A DNA stretch of 6,273 bases from positions 1 to 6,273 of the forward strand of contig JAHEHW010000110.1 of the NCBI GenBank assembly GCA_024639745.1. Direction: 5' to 3'. Made by a program: the position numbers and the translations under genes. The notes below the pieces were generated by a model. It did no database searches. It worked only from the letters and a program-made list of their open reading frames with translations, and had not been told where the DNA came from. Positions 1-6,092 of the stretch are shown piece after piece. Within the stretch, counting starts at the first letter, position 1. The number at the start of each line of letters is the position of its first letter. Source of the DNA: Salaquimonas sp. Lineage in GTDB: Bacteria > Pseudomonadota > Alphaproteobacteria > Rhizobiales > Rhizobiaceae.

Positions 1-524
1 GGCCAGGATTTCCCGCCTGTCGTCTTACCTGCGAATTGCTCGCGCCATATTCGTTCTCGGCAGCTCCAAAGCCTGTAACTATCCTGAAGATCCGCGCATG
101 CAGCGAATTCGGGCCTAGCGACAAATTCCGAGATTCGCTCTCCATCGTAGCGGAAAACGATGCTGGACTTCAGGTAGGATGCAGCTTTTACGAAATAGGT
201 TTGAAGGAAATCGAGAGCATCGACATTGTAAGTATGTTCGCCGACGAGCGCACCCACAATGTGAATCGGCGCGATTCCGAACTTAGATGCCGCTTGATTA
301 ATCTTCCGTCTGAGTTTTCTGTCAGAGGCGATAAGATCTCGGATTTTCTCATATTTTCCCTGAAAGCTGCCATTGGTCGAGCGGGTTCGGGAAACGGCTC
401 CGTACGGAATATCCGGTTGCTGGGAATTCTGATTGCCGGGTGGCATCATGACGGTGGAAAGCTCTGCTGATGCTGGTTGAACGGCAAAGCAGAGGAAAAT
501 CACAAAGGCCAGTAATCTAAACAT
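1..524 (-). CDS. DUF1402-family exported protein, 3' end beyond the window
   Basis: This frame is open from the ATG at 524 to the left edge, giving the first 174 residues; the C-terminus is outside the window. Residues 1-20 form a clear signal peptide: Arg3, a hydrophobic core at 4-15, and an Ala-Ser-Ala cleavage site at 18-20. The mature protein should therefore be periplasmic or secreted. Later features are a basic helical stretch (58-82), the segment GALVGEHTYN (91-100), and two cysteines (143 and 155) that could form a disulfide in the periplasm. The overall pattern matches the DUF1402 proteins of rhizobia and Brucella as I remember them, usually about 300 residues; no function is established. 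It lies 87 bp downstream of hslU on the same strand, with no clear terminator between them. The ribosome site is weak (ACGGG about 8 nt upstream). The signal peptide makes this strand the coding one, despite an overlapping plus-strand frame at 36-470. Confidence 0.82.
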   Translation of the reverse strand, partial: MFRLLAFVIFLCFAVQPASAELSTVMMPPGNQNSQQPDIPYGAVSRTRSTNGSFQGKYEKIRDLIASDRKLRRKINQAASKFGIAPIHIVGALVGEHTYNVDALDFLQTYFVKAASYLKSSIVFRYDGERISEFVARPEFAACADLQDSYRLWSCRERIWREQFAGKTTGGKSW

Positions 525-611
525 AAAATTGCCCGTAAACTGCATTGCCGACCATCGATCGCCTGCATCCCGCTACATTCTACGCGTTAACATGAACTCT
601 TTGCAATCGGA

Positions 612-1919
612 TCAAAGGATATAGCGTGATAGATCGATGTCTGACGCGATATCCTTAAGCTGCTCTTTGACATATTCGGACGTTATTTTGAACGTTTCGC
701 CAGAGCGTTCAGGCGCCGAATAGGATATCTCGTCAAGCACCCGCTCCATCACGGTCTGCAGCCGCCGCGCGCCGATATTCTCTATCGAGGCATTCAACTC
801 GACCGCGATGTCAGCCAATGTTTCGATTGCATCTTCCGTAAATTCGAGAACAACGCCTTCCGTTTCCATCAGCGCAATATACTGCTTGATGAGACTTGCT
901 TCCGGTTCGGTCAGGATGCGTTCGAAGTCGTCCTTGGTAAGTGCGCGAAGTTCGACACGGATGGGCAAACGTCCCTGCAGTTCAGGCAATAGATCGGATG
1001 GTTTGGAAACGTGAAACGCACCTGAGGCGATAAAGAGAATATGATCGGTCTTTACCGCGCCGTACTTGGTGGCGACGGTGGTGCCTTCCACGAGAGGCAA
1101 CAGATCGCGCTGAACGCCCTCGCGCGAGACGCCGCCACTCATGCGATTTTCAGGCACCGCAATTTTGTCAATTTCGTCCAGAAAAACGATACCGTTATTT
1201 TCGACAAGCGAAATCGCATCCTCCACGATTTCCTCCTGATCCAGCATCTTGTCCGACTCGTCTTCGATCAGGATTTCGTACGACTCCGCGACAGTCGTCT
1301 TGCGCCTCTTGGTTTTTCCGCCAAGCGCCTTTCCCATCAGATCTCCGATATTTAACACTCCGATCGAACCGCCGGGCATGCCTGGAATATCCATTCCGCC
1401 CATCGGGTTTGAGTGATCCGCGACCTCAATCTCAATCTCTTTGTCGTCGAGCTCGCCATCGCGCAATTTCTTCTTAAAACTGTCGCGGGTGGCTGGGCTG
1501 GCGTTCTTGCCGACAAGTGCATCCAGCACTCGCTTTTCTGCGGCAAGGTGAGCTTTTGCTTTTACCTCTTCGCGTTTTTTCTCTTTGACCAGCTGAATGC
1601 CAACTTCAATCAGGTCGCGAATGATCTGTTCCACATCGCGGCCGACATAGCCCACCTCGGTGAATTTGGTCGCTTCGATTTTCATGAACGGCGCATTTGC
1701 CAAACGGGCAAGCCGCCTCGAAATCTCGGTCTTGCCCACACCGGTAGGCCCGATCATCAGGATGTTCTTCGGCAGAACTTCCTGCTTCATTTCACCTTCG
1801 AGTTGCTGCCGGCGCCACCGATTCCTGAGCGCAACGGCAACGGCGCGTTTTGCATCGCGCTGGCCGATAATATAGCGATCGAGCTCGGATACGATTTCTC
1901 TAGGTGAAAAATTGGTCAT
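612..1919 (-). CDS. hslU: HslU, ATPase/unfoldase subunit of the HslUV protease
   Basis: HslU is the AAA+ ring that uses ATP to unfold cytoplasmic substrates and thread them into the HslV peptidase. With the ATG at 1919 the protein is 435 residues, the usual size. Visible motifs are Walker A GPTGVGKT (57-64), the pore loop GYVG (90-93), the intermediate (I) domain at roughly 105-230, Walker B IVFLDEID (244-251), the arginine-finger region GRLPIRVEL (316-324), sensor-2 GARRL (383-387), and the C-terminal tail SRYIL, which docks into HslV. All key residues are present. A frame starting at a TTG (1937) would add six residues (ETCFR after the initiator), but its second codon is part of the GGAG ribosome site, so the ATG at 1919 is preferred and matches the family start [10 protein letters not shown]. 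It lies 71 bp downstream of hslV, and its ATG overlaps the stop of an 18-codon ORF. It is probably cotranscribed with hslV. Confidence 0.97.
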   Translation of the reverse strand: MTNFSPREIVSELDRYIIGQRDAKRAVAVALRNRWRRQQLEGEMKQEVLPKNILMIGPTGVGKTEISRRLARLANAPFMKIEATKFTEVGYVGRDVEQIIRDLIEVGIQLVKEKKREEVKAKAHLAAEKRVLDALVGKNASPATRDSFKKKLRDGELDDKEIEIEVADHSNPMGGMDIPGMPGGSIGVLNIGDLMGKALGGKTKRRKTTVAESYEILIEDESDKMLDQEEIVEDAISLVENNGIVFLDEIDKIAVPENRMSGGVSREGVQRDLLPLVEGTTVATKYGAVKTDHILFIASGAFHVSKPSDLLPELQGRLPIRVELRALTKDDFERILTEPEASLIKQYIALMETEGVVLEFTEDAIETLADIAVELNASIENIGARRLQTVMERVLDEISYSAPERSGETFKITSEYVKEQLKDIASDIDLSRYIL

Positions 1920-1972
1920 TCTAAAACAGGTCTCCAAGCAGATTTGATGGGCGATGGCTGCCTTTTCGTCAT
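1916..1972 (-). other. 18-codon ORF overlapping the hslU start (possible leader or relic)
   Basis: Between hslV and hslU an ATG at 1972 opens an 18-residue frame ([18 protein letters not shown]). Its TGA overlaps the hslU ATG in an ATGA arrangement. That geometry would allow translational coupling into hslU, and the hslU ribosome site lies inside this ORF. No ribosome site precedes its ATG, and an ORF this short can occur by chance, so real translation is doubtful. It occupies the place where I remember related bacteria having an acetyltransferase gene. Confidence 0.15.
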
Positions 1973-1990
1973 TCTGGAACGTCGGCCCGA

Positions 1991-2566
1991 TCAGGTAGTA
2001 TCGATTTTTTCGACCGTCAGGTTATGGTTTGTGTAGATGCAGATATCGGCGGCGATTGACATTGCCTTCCTGGCTATTTCCTCAGCGCCGAGATCGGTAT
2101 CGGCAAGCGCTCGCGCGGCAGCAAGCGCATAATTTCCGCCTGAACCAATTGCCATGATCCCGCCCTCCGGCTCCAAAACGTCACCATTTCCTGTAATGCA
2201 AAGCGTGATTTCCTTGTTCGCGACAAGCATCATGGCTTCGAGATTTCGCAGATATTTATCCGTACGCCAGTCTTTCGCGAGTTCCACTGCTGCTCGCATT
2301 AGTTGATTTGGATATTGCTCTAGCTTTTTTTCAAGTCGCTCCAAAAGCGTGAAAGCATCGGCCGTCGCTCCTGCGAATCCCGTAATAACTTCATTGTCCT
2401 TGCCGATTCGCCGTACTTTTTTGGCGTTGCCTTTCATAACGCTGTTTCCGAGGCTCACTTGTCCATCCCCTGCAACGATCACCGAATTGCCTTTTCGGAC
2501 TGTGACGATCGTTGTTCCATACATCAGATGCGCATCGTGATCGGCACTTGAGGTGATATTGGCCAT
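1991..2566 (-). CDS. hslV: HslV, threonine peptidase subunit of the HslUV protease
   Basis: HslV is the proteasome-beta-like peptidase that forms a double hexameric ring capped by HslU. With the ATG at 2566 the precursor is 191 residues. The nucleophile is Thr18, in the segment MYG|TTIV. Removal of the 17-residue leader leaves a 174-residue mature enzyme close in size to E. coli HslV. In mature numbering, Asp17 (AGDGQ) and Lys33 (MKGNAKK) of the active site are both present (precursor 34 and 50), as is the GSGGNYA loop. A longer frame would begin at a TTG (2584), but the strong AGGAG ribosome site lies within that extension, 7-8 nt before ATG 2566, which decides the start. An inner Met15 has no ribosome site. 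It is the first gene of the minus-strand unit, divergent from hisB, with a heat-shock-like promoter just upstream. Confidence 0.97.
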   Translation of the reverse strand: MANITSSADHDAHLMYGTTIVTVRKGNSVIVAGDGQVSLGNSVMKGNAKKVRRIGKDNEVITGFAGATADAFTLLERLEKKLEQYPNQLMRAAVELAKDWRTDKYLRNLEAMMLVANKEITLCITGNGDVLEPEGGIMAIGSGGNYALAAARALADTDLGAEEIARKAMSIAADICIYTNHNLTVEKIDTT

Positions 2567-2580
2567 CGAACGACTCCTGA
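2567..2580 (-). promoter_or_regulatory. hslV: Ribosome-binding site that fixes the hslV start
   Basis: On the minus strand the sequence CAGGAGT is followed by CGTTCG and then ATG at 2566. This is the best Shine-Dalgarno match on the minus strand. It sits inside the longer TTG-initiated frame, so it argues for the 191-residue form of HslV. Confidence 0.75.
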
Positions 2581-2594
2581 ACAATCTTGCGACT

Positions 2595-2623
2595 TATCTA
2601 AGGGCTCTATTTTCCGAAACAAG
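2595..2623 (-). promoter_or_regulatory. Candidate heat-shock (RpoH-type) promoter of hslV
   Basis: Read on the minus strand, CTTGTT (2623-2618) is followed after 13 bp by CCCTTAGATA (2604-2595). The sigma-32 consensus in E. coli is CTTGAA, 13-15 bp, then CCCCATnT; the -35 core and spacing fit well and the -10 only partly. A start near 2588 would leave a leader of about 20 nt containing the ribosome site. HslUV genes are commonly under heat-shock control, so the position is sensible. The match was found by eye only. Confidence 0.4.
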
Positions 2624-2656
2624 ACGGAGCCGTTCTCAGGCGAAACAGGGAAACCT

Positions 2657-2686
2657 GGTTAAGAAAGCATTATGGCTTTCGTAACC
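2657..2686. repeat. Inverted repeat, 12-nt arms with one mismatch, upstream of hisB
   Basis: GGTTAAGAAAGC (2657-2668) and GCTTTCGTAACC (2675-2686) pair at 11 of 12 positions (one A/G mismatch) across a 6-nt loop ATTATG. It lies about 50 bp before the hisB start and about 34 bp upstream of the putative hslV -35. It could be an operator for a dimeric regulator or a hairpin in the hisB leader. No U-rich run follows on either strand, so it is not an obvious terminator. Confidence 0.6.
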
Positions 2687-2687
2687 T

Positions 2688-2705
2688 CGCGGTGATATAG
2701 CCGCG
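2688..2705. repeat. Second, GC-rich inverted repeat adjoining the first
   Basis: CGCGG (2688-2692) and CCGCG (2701-2705) pair perfectly around the loop TGATATAG, starting two bases after the first inverted repeat ends. The loop also contains a -10-like GATATA, although no good -35 stands 17 bp upstream of it. In RNA the two would form tandem hairpins just ahead of the hisB ribosome site. The stem is only 5 bp, so chance is possible. Confidence 0.4.
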
Positions 2706-2734
2706 CACAAAGAAGATTTTAACGGATGTGAGTG

Positions 2735-3340
2735 ATGACTGATACGCCGACGAGGCGCTCGACCCATTCGAGAAAAACCGCAGAAACTACGATCGATGCC
2801 ACCATTGATCTCGATGGTAGCGGATGCTTCGATATTGCGACAGGGATTGGATTTTTCGATCATATGCTGGAACAGCTTTCCAAGCATTCCCTGATCGACA
2901 TCCACATCCGCGCTGATGGTGATCTTCATATCGACGACCATCATACTGTTGAGGATACCGGGATTGTTCTTGGAAAGGCGGTGTCCGAAGCGCTGAGCGA
3001 CCGGGCCGGTATTCGTCGGTATGCATCAATTGATCTGGCGATGGATGAAACATTGACGCGGGCTGCGATCGATGTTTCCGGCCGACCCTTTCTTGTGTGG
3101 AAGGTGAATTTCTCTCAGCCGAAGGTTGGTGGGTTCGATACCGAATTATTCCGTGAATTCTTCCAGGCATTTGTCCAGAATGCGGGTATTACGCTGCACG
3201 TGACGAATCACTACGGCGAGAACAACCATCATATCGCCGAAACATGTTTCAAAGCTGTGGCAAGAGCTTTAAGAGCCGCAATCGAAGAGGACCCACGCCA
3301 GGCAGGACTGGTTCCCTCCACTAAGGGTTCTCTTTCCTGA
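2735..3340 (+). CDS. hisB: Imidazoleglycerol-phosphate dehydratase (HisB)
   Basis: HisB dehydrates imidazole-glycerol phosphate to imidazole-acetol phosphate, the sixth step of histidine synthesis, in the cytoplasm. The protein has 201 residues and is the monofunctional dehydratase; there is no fused phosphatase domain as in enteric HisB. Metal-binding signatures are FDHML (41-45), [13 protein letters not shown] (65-77) and [11 protein letters not shown] (159-169), which carry the histidines and glutamates that hold two Mn ions in each active site of the 24-mer. The C-terminus ends in the typical [12 protein letters not shown] (2732) sits directly before the ATG (2735); the ATG is preferred, with only a weak GGA ribosome site. 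It is the first gene of the plus-strand his cluster, divergent from hslV, and follows two inverted repeats. The product is the enzyme acting directly after HisH/HisF. Confidence 0.97.
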   Translation: MTDTPTRRSTHSRKTAETTIDATIDLDGSGCFDIATGIGFFDHMLEQLSKHSLIDIHIRADGDLHIDDHHTVEDTGIVLGKAVSEALSDRAGIRRYASIDLAMDETLTRAAIDVSGRPFLVWKVNFSQPKVGGFDTELFREFFQAFVQNAGITLHVTNHYGENNHHIAETCFKAVARALRAAIEEDPRQAGLVPSTKGSLS

Positions 3341-3442
3341 GCGTAAATCGCATCTCGGATACCCGCAAACAGCGTCTTGTGCCGCTATGCTGCCGGCTTT
3401 AAGAAGGCAACGCATTTCGGAAACGCCGTTTTCAGTTTCATT

Positions 3443-3454
3443 GGAGCAATAATG
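3443..3454 (+). promoter_or_regulatory. Strong ribosome site and ATG, out of frame with the ORF it precedes
   Basis: GGAG (3443-3446) stands 5 nt before an ATG (3452). It is one of the best initiation signals on the plus strand. Translation from it reads MAIYQRFF and runs into a run of eight T (3469-3476), ending at the TGA at 3509-3511. The long downstream frame needs a -1 shift, or one more T, to be joined to this start. Confidence 0.5.
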
Positions 3455-3474
3455 GCAATCTATCAGCGTTTTTT

Positions 3475-3786
3475 TTGGCTGGGATTGGGCAAACCGACTG
3501 GGCCGTATTGACAGTCGGGCTCTCCTTTTTGCCAGGGCTTTATCTCTTTCTGGAAGGGACGAATCTGATAGCAGCGAAGCTGACGCGAAAGGGTTGGGAG
3601 CTCTTTGATTTGGTGGAGGCCGATTCGCTAGCCGATGCCGAGTACAGTTTTTATCGCCGGCACGAGATGGAGCGGGATGCTATGCAGCCGGATGGTTCTC
3701 GTCGTGAAGACGGCCGGCTCCAGCCGGCGGTTTATCGTGCGCCGAAGAATCACGGTACCGAATTCGGCATGTTTGCAGAGAATTGA
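3475..3786 (+). CDS. DUF2628-like membrane protein, N-terminally shortened and probably frameshifted
   Basis: The intact part of this frame encodes 103 residues from a TTG at 3475. Residues 9-27 are hydrophobic and could span the membrane. They are followed by an EG-x-N motif (27-30), a KLTRKGWE segment (35-42), an acidic AE-rich stretch and a C-terminal FGMFAEN. This order resembles the C-terminal half of the small DUF2628 membrane proteins that I remember between his genes in rhizobia, where the end is typically GLFPEP-like; the function is unknown. The usual N-terminal half, roughly 60-70 residues, is missing. The TTG has no ribosome site. A well-placed ATG at 3452 is out of frame by one base across a run of eight T; one extra T would give a 111-residue protein. 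It ends 3 nt before hisH, so its translation could help load hisH. It is either a decaying gene or one rescued by slippage. Confidence 0.5.
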   Translation: MAGIGQTDWAVLTVGLSFLPGLYLFLEGTNLIAAKLTRKGWELFDLVEADSLADAEYSFYRRHEMERDAMQPDGSRREDGRLQPAVYRAPKNHGTEFGMFAEN

Positions 3787-3789
3787 CCC

Positions 3790-4440
3790 ATGAAAGTGGT
3801 TATTATTGATTACGGCTCTGGCAACCTGCACTCAGCGGGCAAGGCGATTGAGCGTGCCGCGCGGGAGGCCGGTGTTGCCGCCGATATCTCTATTACTTCG
3901 GATTCGGGCGAGGTCAGGGATTCCGATCGGGTGGTCCTTCCGGGAGTCGGTGCTTTTGCAGACTGTCGCCAAGGGCTAGATGCTGTCGACGGCATGTTGG
4001 ATGCGCTGGAATTTGCCGTTCGTGATCAAGGGCGGCCTTTTCTGGGCATCTGCGTTGGCGCTCAATTGCTTGCGACCCGCGGGTTGGAGAAGACGACGAC
4101 CGCGGGATTTGACTGGATAAAGGGCGATGTTGTTCAGATCTCGCCGTCTGATCCGGCGATGAAAATCCCGCAAATGGGTTGGAACACCCTCGAAGTCGTC
4201 AAGGACCACCCCGTGCTCCACTGTATACCAACCGGTGAAAGCGGCTGGCATGCCTATTTCGTGCATTCCTACCATATCCGCGTAGAAGATCCCGATGACT
4301 TGATCGCAGTTACCGATTATGGCGGACCGGTAACGGCAATTGTTGGCCGTGATAATATCGTCGGCACACAATTCCACCCCGAAAAAAGCCAAAAACTTGG
4401 TCTGAGCCTGATTGCAAATTTTCTGACCTGGAAACCCTGA
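3790..4440 (+). CDS. hisH: HisH, glutamine amidotransferase subunit of IGP synthase
   Basis: HisH hydrolyses glutamine and passes ammonia to HisF, which makes imidazole-glycerol phosphate and AICAR. The protein has 216 residues, normal for this class I (triad) amidotransferase. Visible elements are the N-terminal DYGSGNLHS (7-15), the PGVG strand near the oxyanion hole (51-54), the nucleophile Cys88 in GICVGAQ, a MGWN motif (129-132), YFVHSYH (156-162), and the His196/Glu198 pair in QFHPEKSQ. The residue two after the nucleophile elbow is Ala (GAQ), where Met (GMQ) is usual; this should be tolerated. The ATG at 3790 is 3 nt after the preceding stop, with a weak AGAGA ribosome site inside that gene, which suggests coupled translation. 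HisA follows after 3 nt. Its partner HisF is encoded two genes downstream. Confidence 0.97.
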   Translation: MKVVIIDYGSGNLHSAGKAIERAAREAGVAADISITSDSGEVRDSDRVVLPGVGAFADCRQGLDAVDGMLDALEFAVRDQGRPFLGICVGAQLLATRGLEKTTTAGFDWIKGDVVQISPSDPAMKIPQMGWNTLEVVKDHPVLHCIPTGESGWHAYFVHSYHIRVEDPDDLIAVTDYGGPVTAIVGRDNIVGTQFHPEKSQKLGLSLIANFLTWKP

Positions 4441-4443
4441 AGC

Positions 4444-5184
4444 ATGGAGAAAACGCTCTTCCCCGCCATCGATCTGAAAGACGGCCAGTGCGTCCGCTTG
4501 AAGCTTGGCGATATGGATCAGGCTACTGTCTATAATCCGGATCCGGGCGGCCAGGCACGGGCTTTCGAAGATCAGGGCTTTGACTGGCTGCACGTCGTGG
4601 ATTTGAATGGCGCGTTCGCCGGGCATTCCGTGAACGGTGCGGCAGTTGACGCGATCCTATCTGCCACATCCAATCCGGTTCAGCTGGGTGGCGGTATCCG
4701 AACGCTTGAAGACATCGAGAACTGGCTGGCGAAAGGTTTGACGAGGGTTATTCTGGGCACGGTAGCAGTACGGGAACCCGCCTTGGTGTTCGAAGCCTGT
4801 ACTCACTTTCCGGGCCACATAGCGGTCGGCATTGATGCGCGTGGTGGCAGAGTGGCAGTAGAGGGTTGGGCTGAAGCTTCCGAATTGGAATCGATCGATC
4901 TGGCGCGCAGGTTCGAAGACGCAGGGGTATCGGCCATTATCTATACCGATATCGATCGCGACGGCGTGCTGAAAGGTATCAACTGGCCGTCTACCATAGA
5001 GTTGGCAGAGGCCGTTTCGATACCCGTTATCGCTTCAGGTGGCCTCGCCTCCTTGGATGACATCAAGCGGATGCTGGGGCCTGATTGCGAAAGAATTGCG
5101 GGCGCGATTTCGGGGCGTGCGCTCTACGATGGAAGGATTGATCCTGCAGCAGCGTTGGCAATGATCAGAGAGGCTGTGGCATAG
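4444..5184 (+). CDS. hisA: HisA, phosphoribosyl-formimino-AICAR ribotide isomerase
   Basis: HisA catalyses the Amadori rearrangement of ProFAR to PRFAR, the fourth step of histidine synthesis, and supplies the substrate of HisH/HisF. The protein has 246 residues and folds as a (beta-alpha)8 barrel. The catalytic Asp10 (PAIDLKDG) and Asp131 (VGIDARGG) sit at equivalent places in the two half-barrels, as in T. maritima HisA (Asp8 and Asp127). Phosphate-binding loops are LGGGIR (81-86), ASGG (197-200) and GRALYDG (224-230); YTDIDRDG (167-174) is the usual beta-6 motif. It starts 3 nt after the hisH stop without a strong ribosome site of its own, which suggests translational coupling. It is followed by an unusually long gap before hisF. 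HisA and HisF are ancient paralogues, and both keep the half-barrel symmetry here. Confidence 0.97.
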   Translation: MEKTLFPAIDLKDGQCVRLKLGDMDQATVYNPDPGGQARAFEDQGFDWLHVVDLNGAFAGHSVNGAAVDAILSATSNPVQLGGGIRTLEDIENWLAKGLTRVILGTVAVREPALVFEACTHFPGHIAVGIDARGGRVAVEGWAEASELESIDLARRFEDAGVSAIIYTDIDRDGVLKGINWPSTIELAEAVSIPVIASGGLASLDDIKRMLGPDCERIAGAISGRALYDGRIDPAAALAMIREAVA

Positions 5185-5253
5185 ATGATGTCACGCAAAG
5201 CTGGGACGCCAGCCTGTCAAGTTCACTGCTCCACCGAGCTGTCTGCCTCTTGA
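5185..5253 (+). other. 22-codon ORF abutting the hisA stop, in the hisA-hisF spacer
   Basis: An ATG directly after the hisA TAG opens a 22-residue frame (MMSRKAGTPACQ, then VHCSTELSAS). The placement would permit reinitiation after hisA, but there is no ribosome site of its own and the peptide resembles nothing I know. A short stem, GCTGG/CCAGC with loop GACG (5200-5213), lies inside it. It is probably spacer; it is recorded because the 112-bp gap interrupts an otherwise tight gene cluster. Confidence 0.12.
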
Positions 5254-5296
5254 GTAGATTGTGATAACCACATGGTTGGGACAAAGGTCGTCTGAT

Positions 5297-6070
5297 ATGC
5301 TCAAAGCACGTGTAATTCCTTGTCTGGACGTAAAGGATGGTCGGGTCGTCAAAGGCGTTTCTTTTGTTGATCTGATCGATGCCGGAGATCCGGTCGAAGC
5401 GGCAAAAGCCTATGACGCCGCGGGAGCCGATGAATTGACCTTCCTGGATATCACGGCTTCCTCTGATGATCGGTCGATTATCTTTGATGTCGTCGCGGAG
5501 ACTGCGGAGCACTGTTTTATGCCTCTTACAGTCGGCGGCGGTGTACGGGAATTGTCCGATATCAGAAATTTGCTGAAAGCCGGTGCAGATAAGGTTTCGA
5601 TCAACACGGCCGCAGTAAAACGTCCGGAATTCGTCCGAGAGGCCGCCGATAAATTTGGGGATCAATGCATAGTCGTGGCAATTGACGCGAAACGTGTGGA
5701 TGACGTGGATGGCGAAAAGCGGTGGGAAATTTTCACCCATGGCGGTCGGCAATCAACTGGAATTGACGCAGTGGAATTTGCACGTTTGGTGGTGAGCTAT
5801 GGTGCTGGAGAAATTCTCCTGACCTCGATGGACCAGGATGGAAGGAAAACCGGTTATGATATTCATCTTACGCGCACCATCGCTGATGCGGTAACGGTTC
5901 CCGTAATCGCTTCGGGAGGCGTTGGTAATCTGGACCATCTGGTCGAGGGAATCCGTGAAGGTCATGCTGCCGCGGTGCTGGCAGCGTCTATTTTTCACTT
6001 CGGGACCTATACGATTGGCGAAGCGAAACGGCATATGCATAATGCCGGAATTCCGGTAAGAATGGATTGA
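5297..6070 (+). CDS. hisF: HisF, cyclase subunit of imidazole-glycerol-phosphate synthase
   Basis: HisF uses ammonia from HisH to split and close PRFAR into imidazole-glycerol phosphate and AICAR, linking histidine and purine synthesis. With the ATG at 5297 the protein has 257 residues, standard for the family, and begins [15 protein letters not shown]. The catalytic Asp11 and Asp130 are present. So are the four residues that gate the ammonia tunnel (Arg5, Glu46, Lys99, and Glu172, equivalent to Glu167 in T. maritima). Other motifs are VGGGVR (79-84), DKVSINT (98-104), LLTSMDQDG (174-182) and ASGGVG (205-210). DQDG replaces the commoner DRDG. A GTG at 5261 could add 12 residues ([12 protein letters not shown]), but family length and the AAAGG ribosome site 9 nt before ATG 5297 favour the shorter form. 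The 112-bp gap after hisA means it may depend less on coupling than its neighbours. Confidence 0.97.
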   Translation: MLKARVIPCLDVKDGRVVKGVSFVDLIDAGDPVEAAKAYDAAGADELTFLDITASSDDRSIIFDVVAETAEHCFMPLTVGGGVRELSDIRNLLKAGADKVSINTAAVKRPEFVREAADKFGDQCIVVAIDAKRVDDVDGEKRWEIFTHGGRQSTGIDAVEFARLVVSYGAGEILLTSMDQDGRKTGYDIHLTRTIADAVTVPVIASGGVGNLDHLVEGIREGHAAAVLAASIFHFGTYTIGEAKRHMHNAGIPVRMD

Positions 6071-6092
6071 ATATCAACCTTTGTAGCTGCAA

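Noticed and set aside
36..470. Plus-strand open frame of 144 codons at the left edge
   Set aside because: It starts at a TTG without a ribosome site and lies over a minus-strand frame that has a textbook signal peptide and DUF1402-like content. It is the antisense shadow of that gene.
1413..1907. Plus-strand open frame of 164 codons inside hslU
   Set aside because: It is antisense to the conserved HslU Walker A and I-domain coding region, and its translation shows no recognisable family.
2672..2695. Seven-codon ORF (MAFVTSR) upstream of hisB as a histidine attenuator leader
   Set aside because: It contains no histidine codons and has no ribosome site; the ATG simply falls in the loop of the inverted repeat.
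3391..3408. TGCC/GGCA short stem after hisB as a terminator
   Set aside because: Only four base pairs with a ten-base loop and no following T run. The his genes are more likely read through.
3976..4626. Minus-strand open frame of 216 codons across hisH and hisA
   Set aside because: It is antisense to two well-supported enzymes and crosses their junction. Long shadows are common opposite such genes.
5165..5752. Minus-strand open frame of 195 codons across the hisA-hisF spacer and hisF
   Set aside because: It is mostly antisense to hisF coding sequence, with no ribosome site and no recognisable product.
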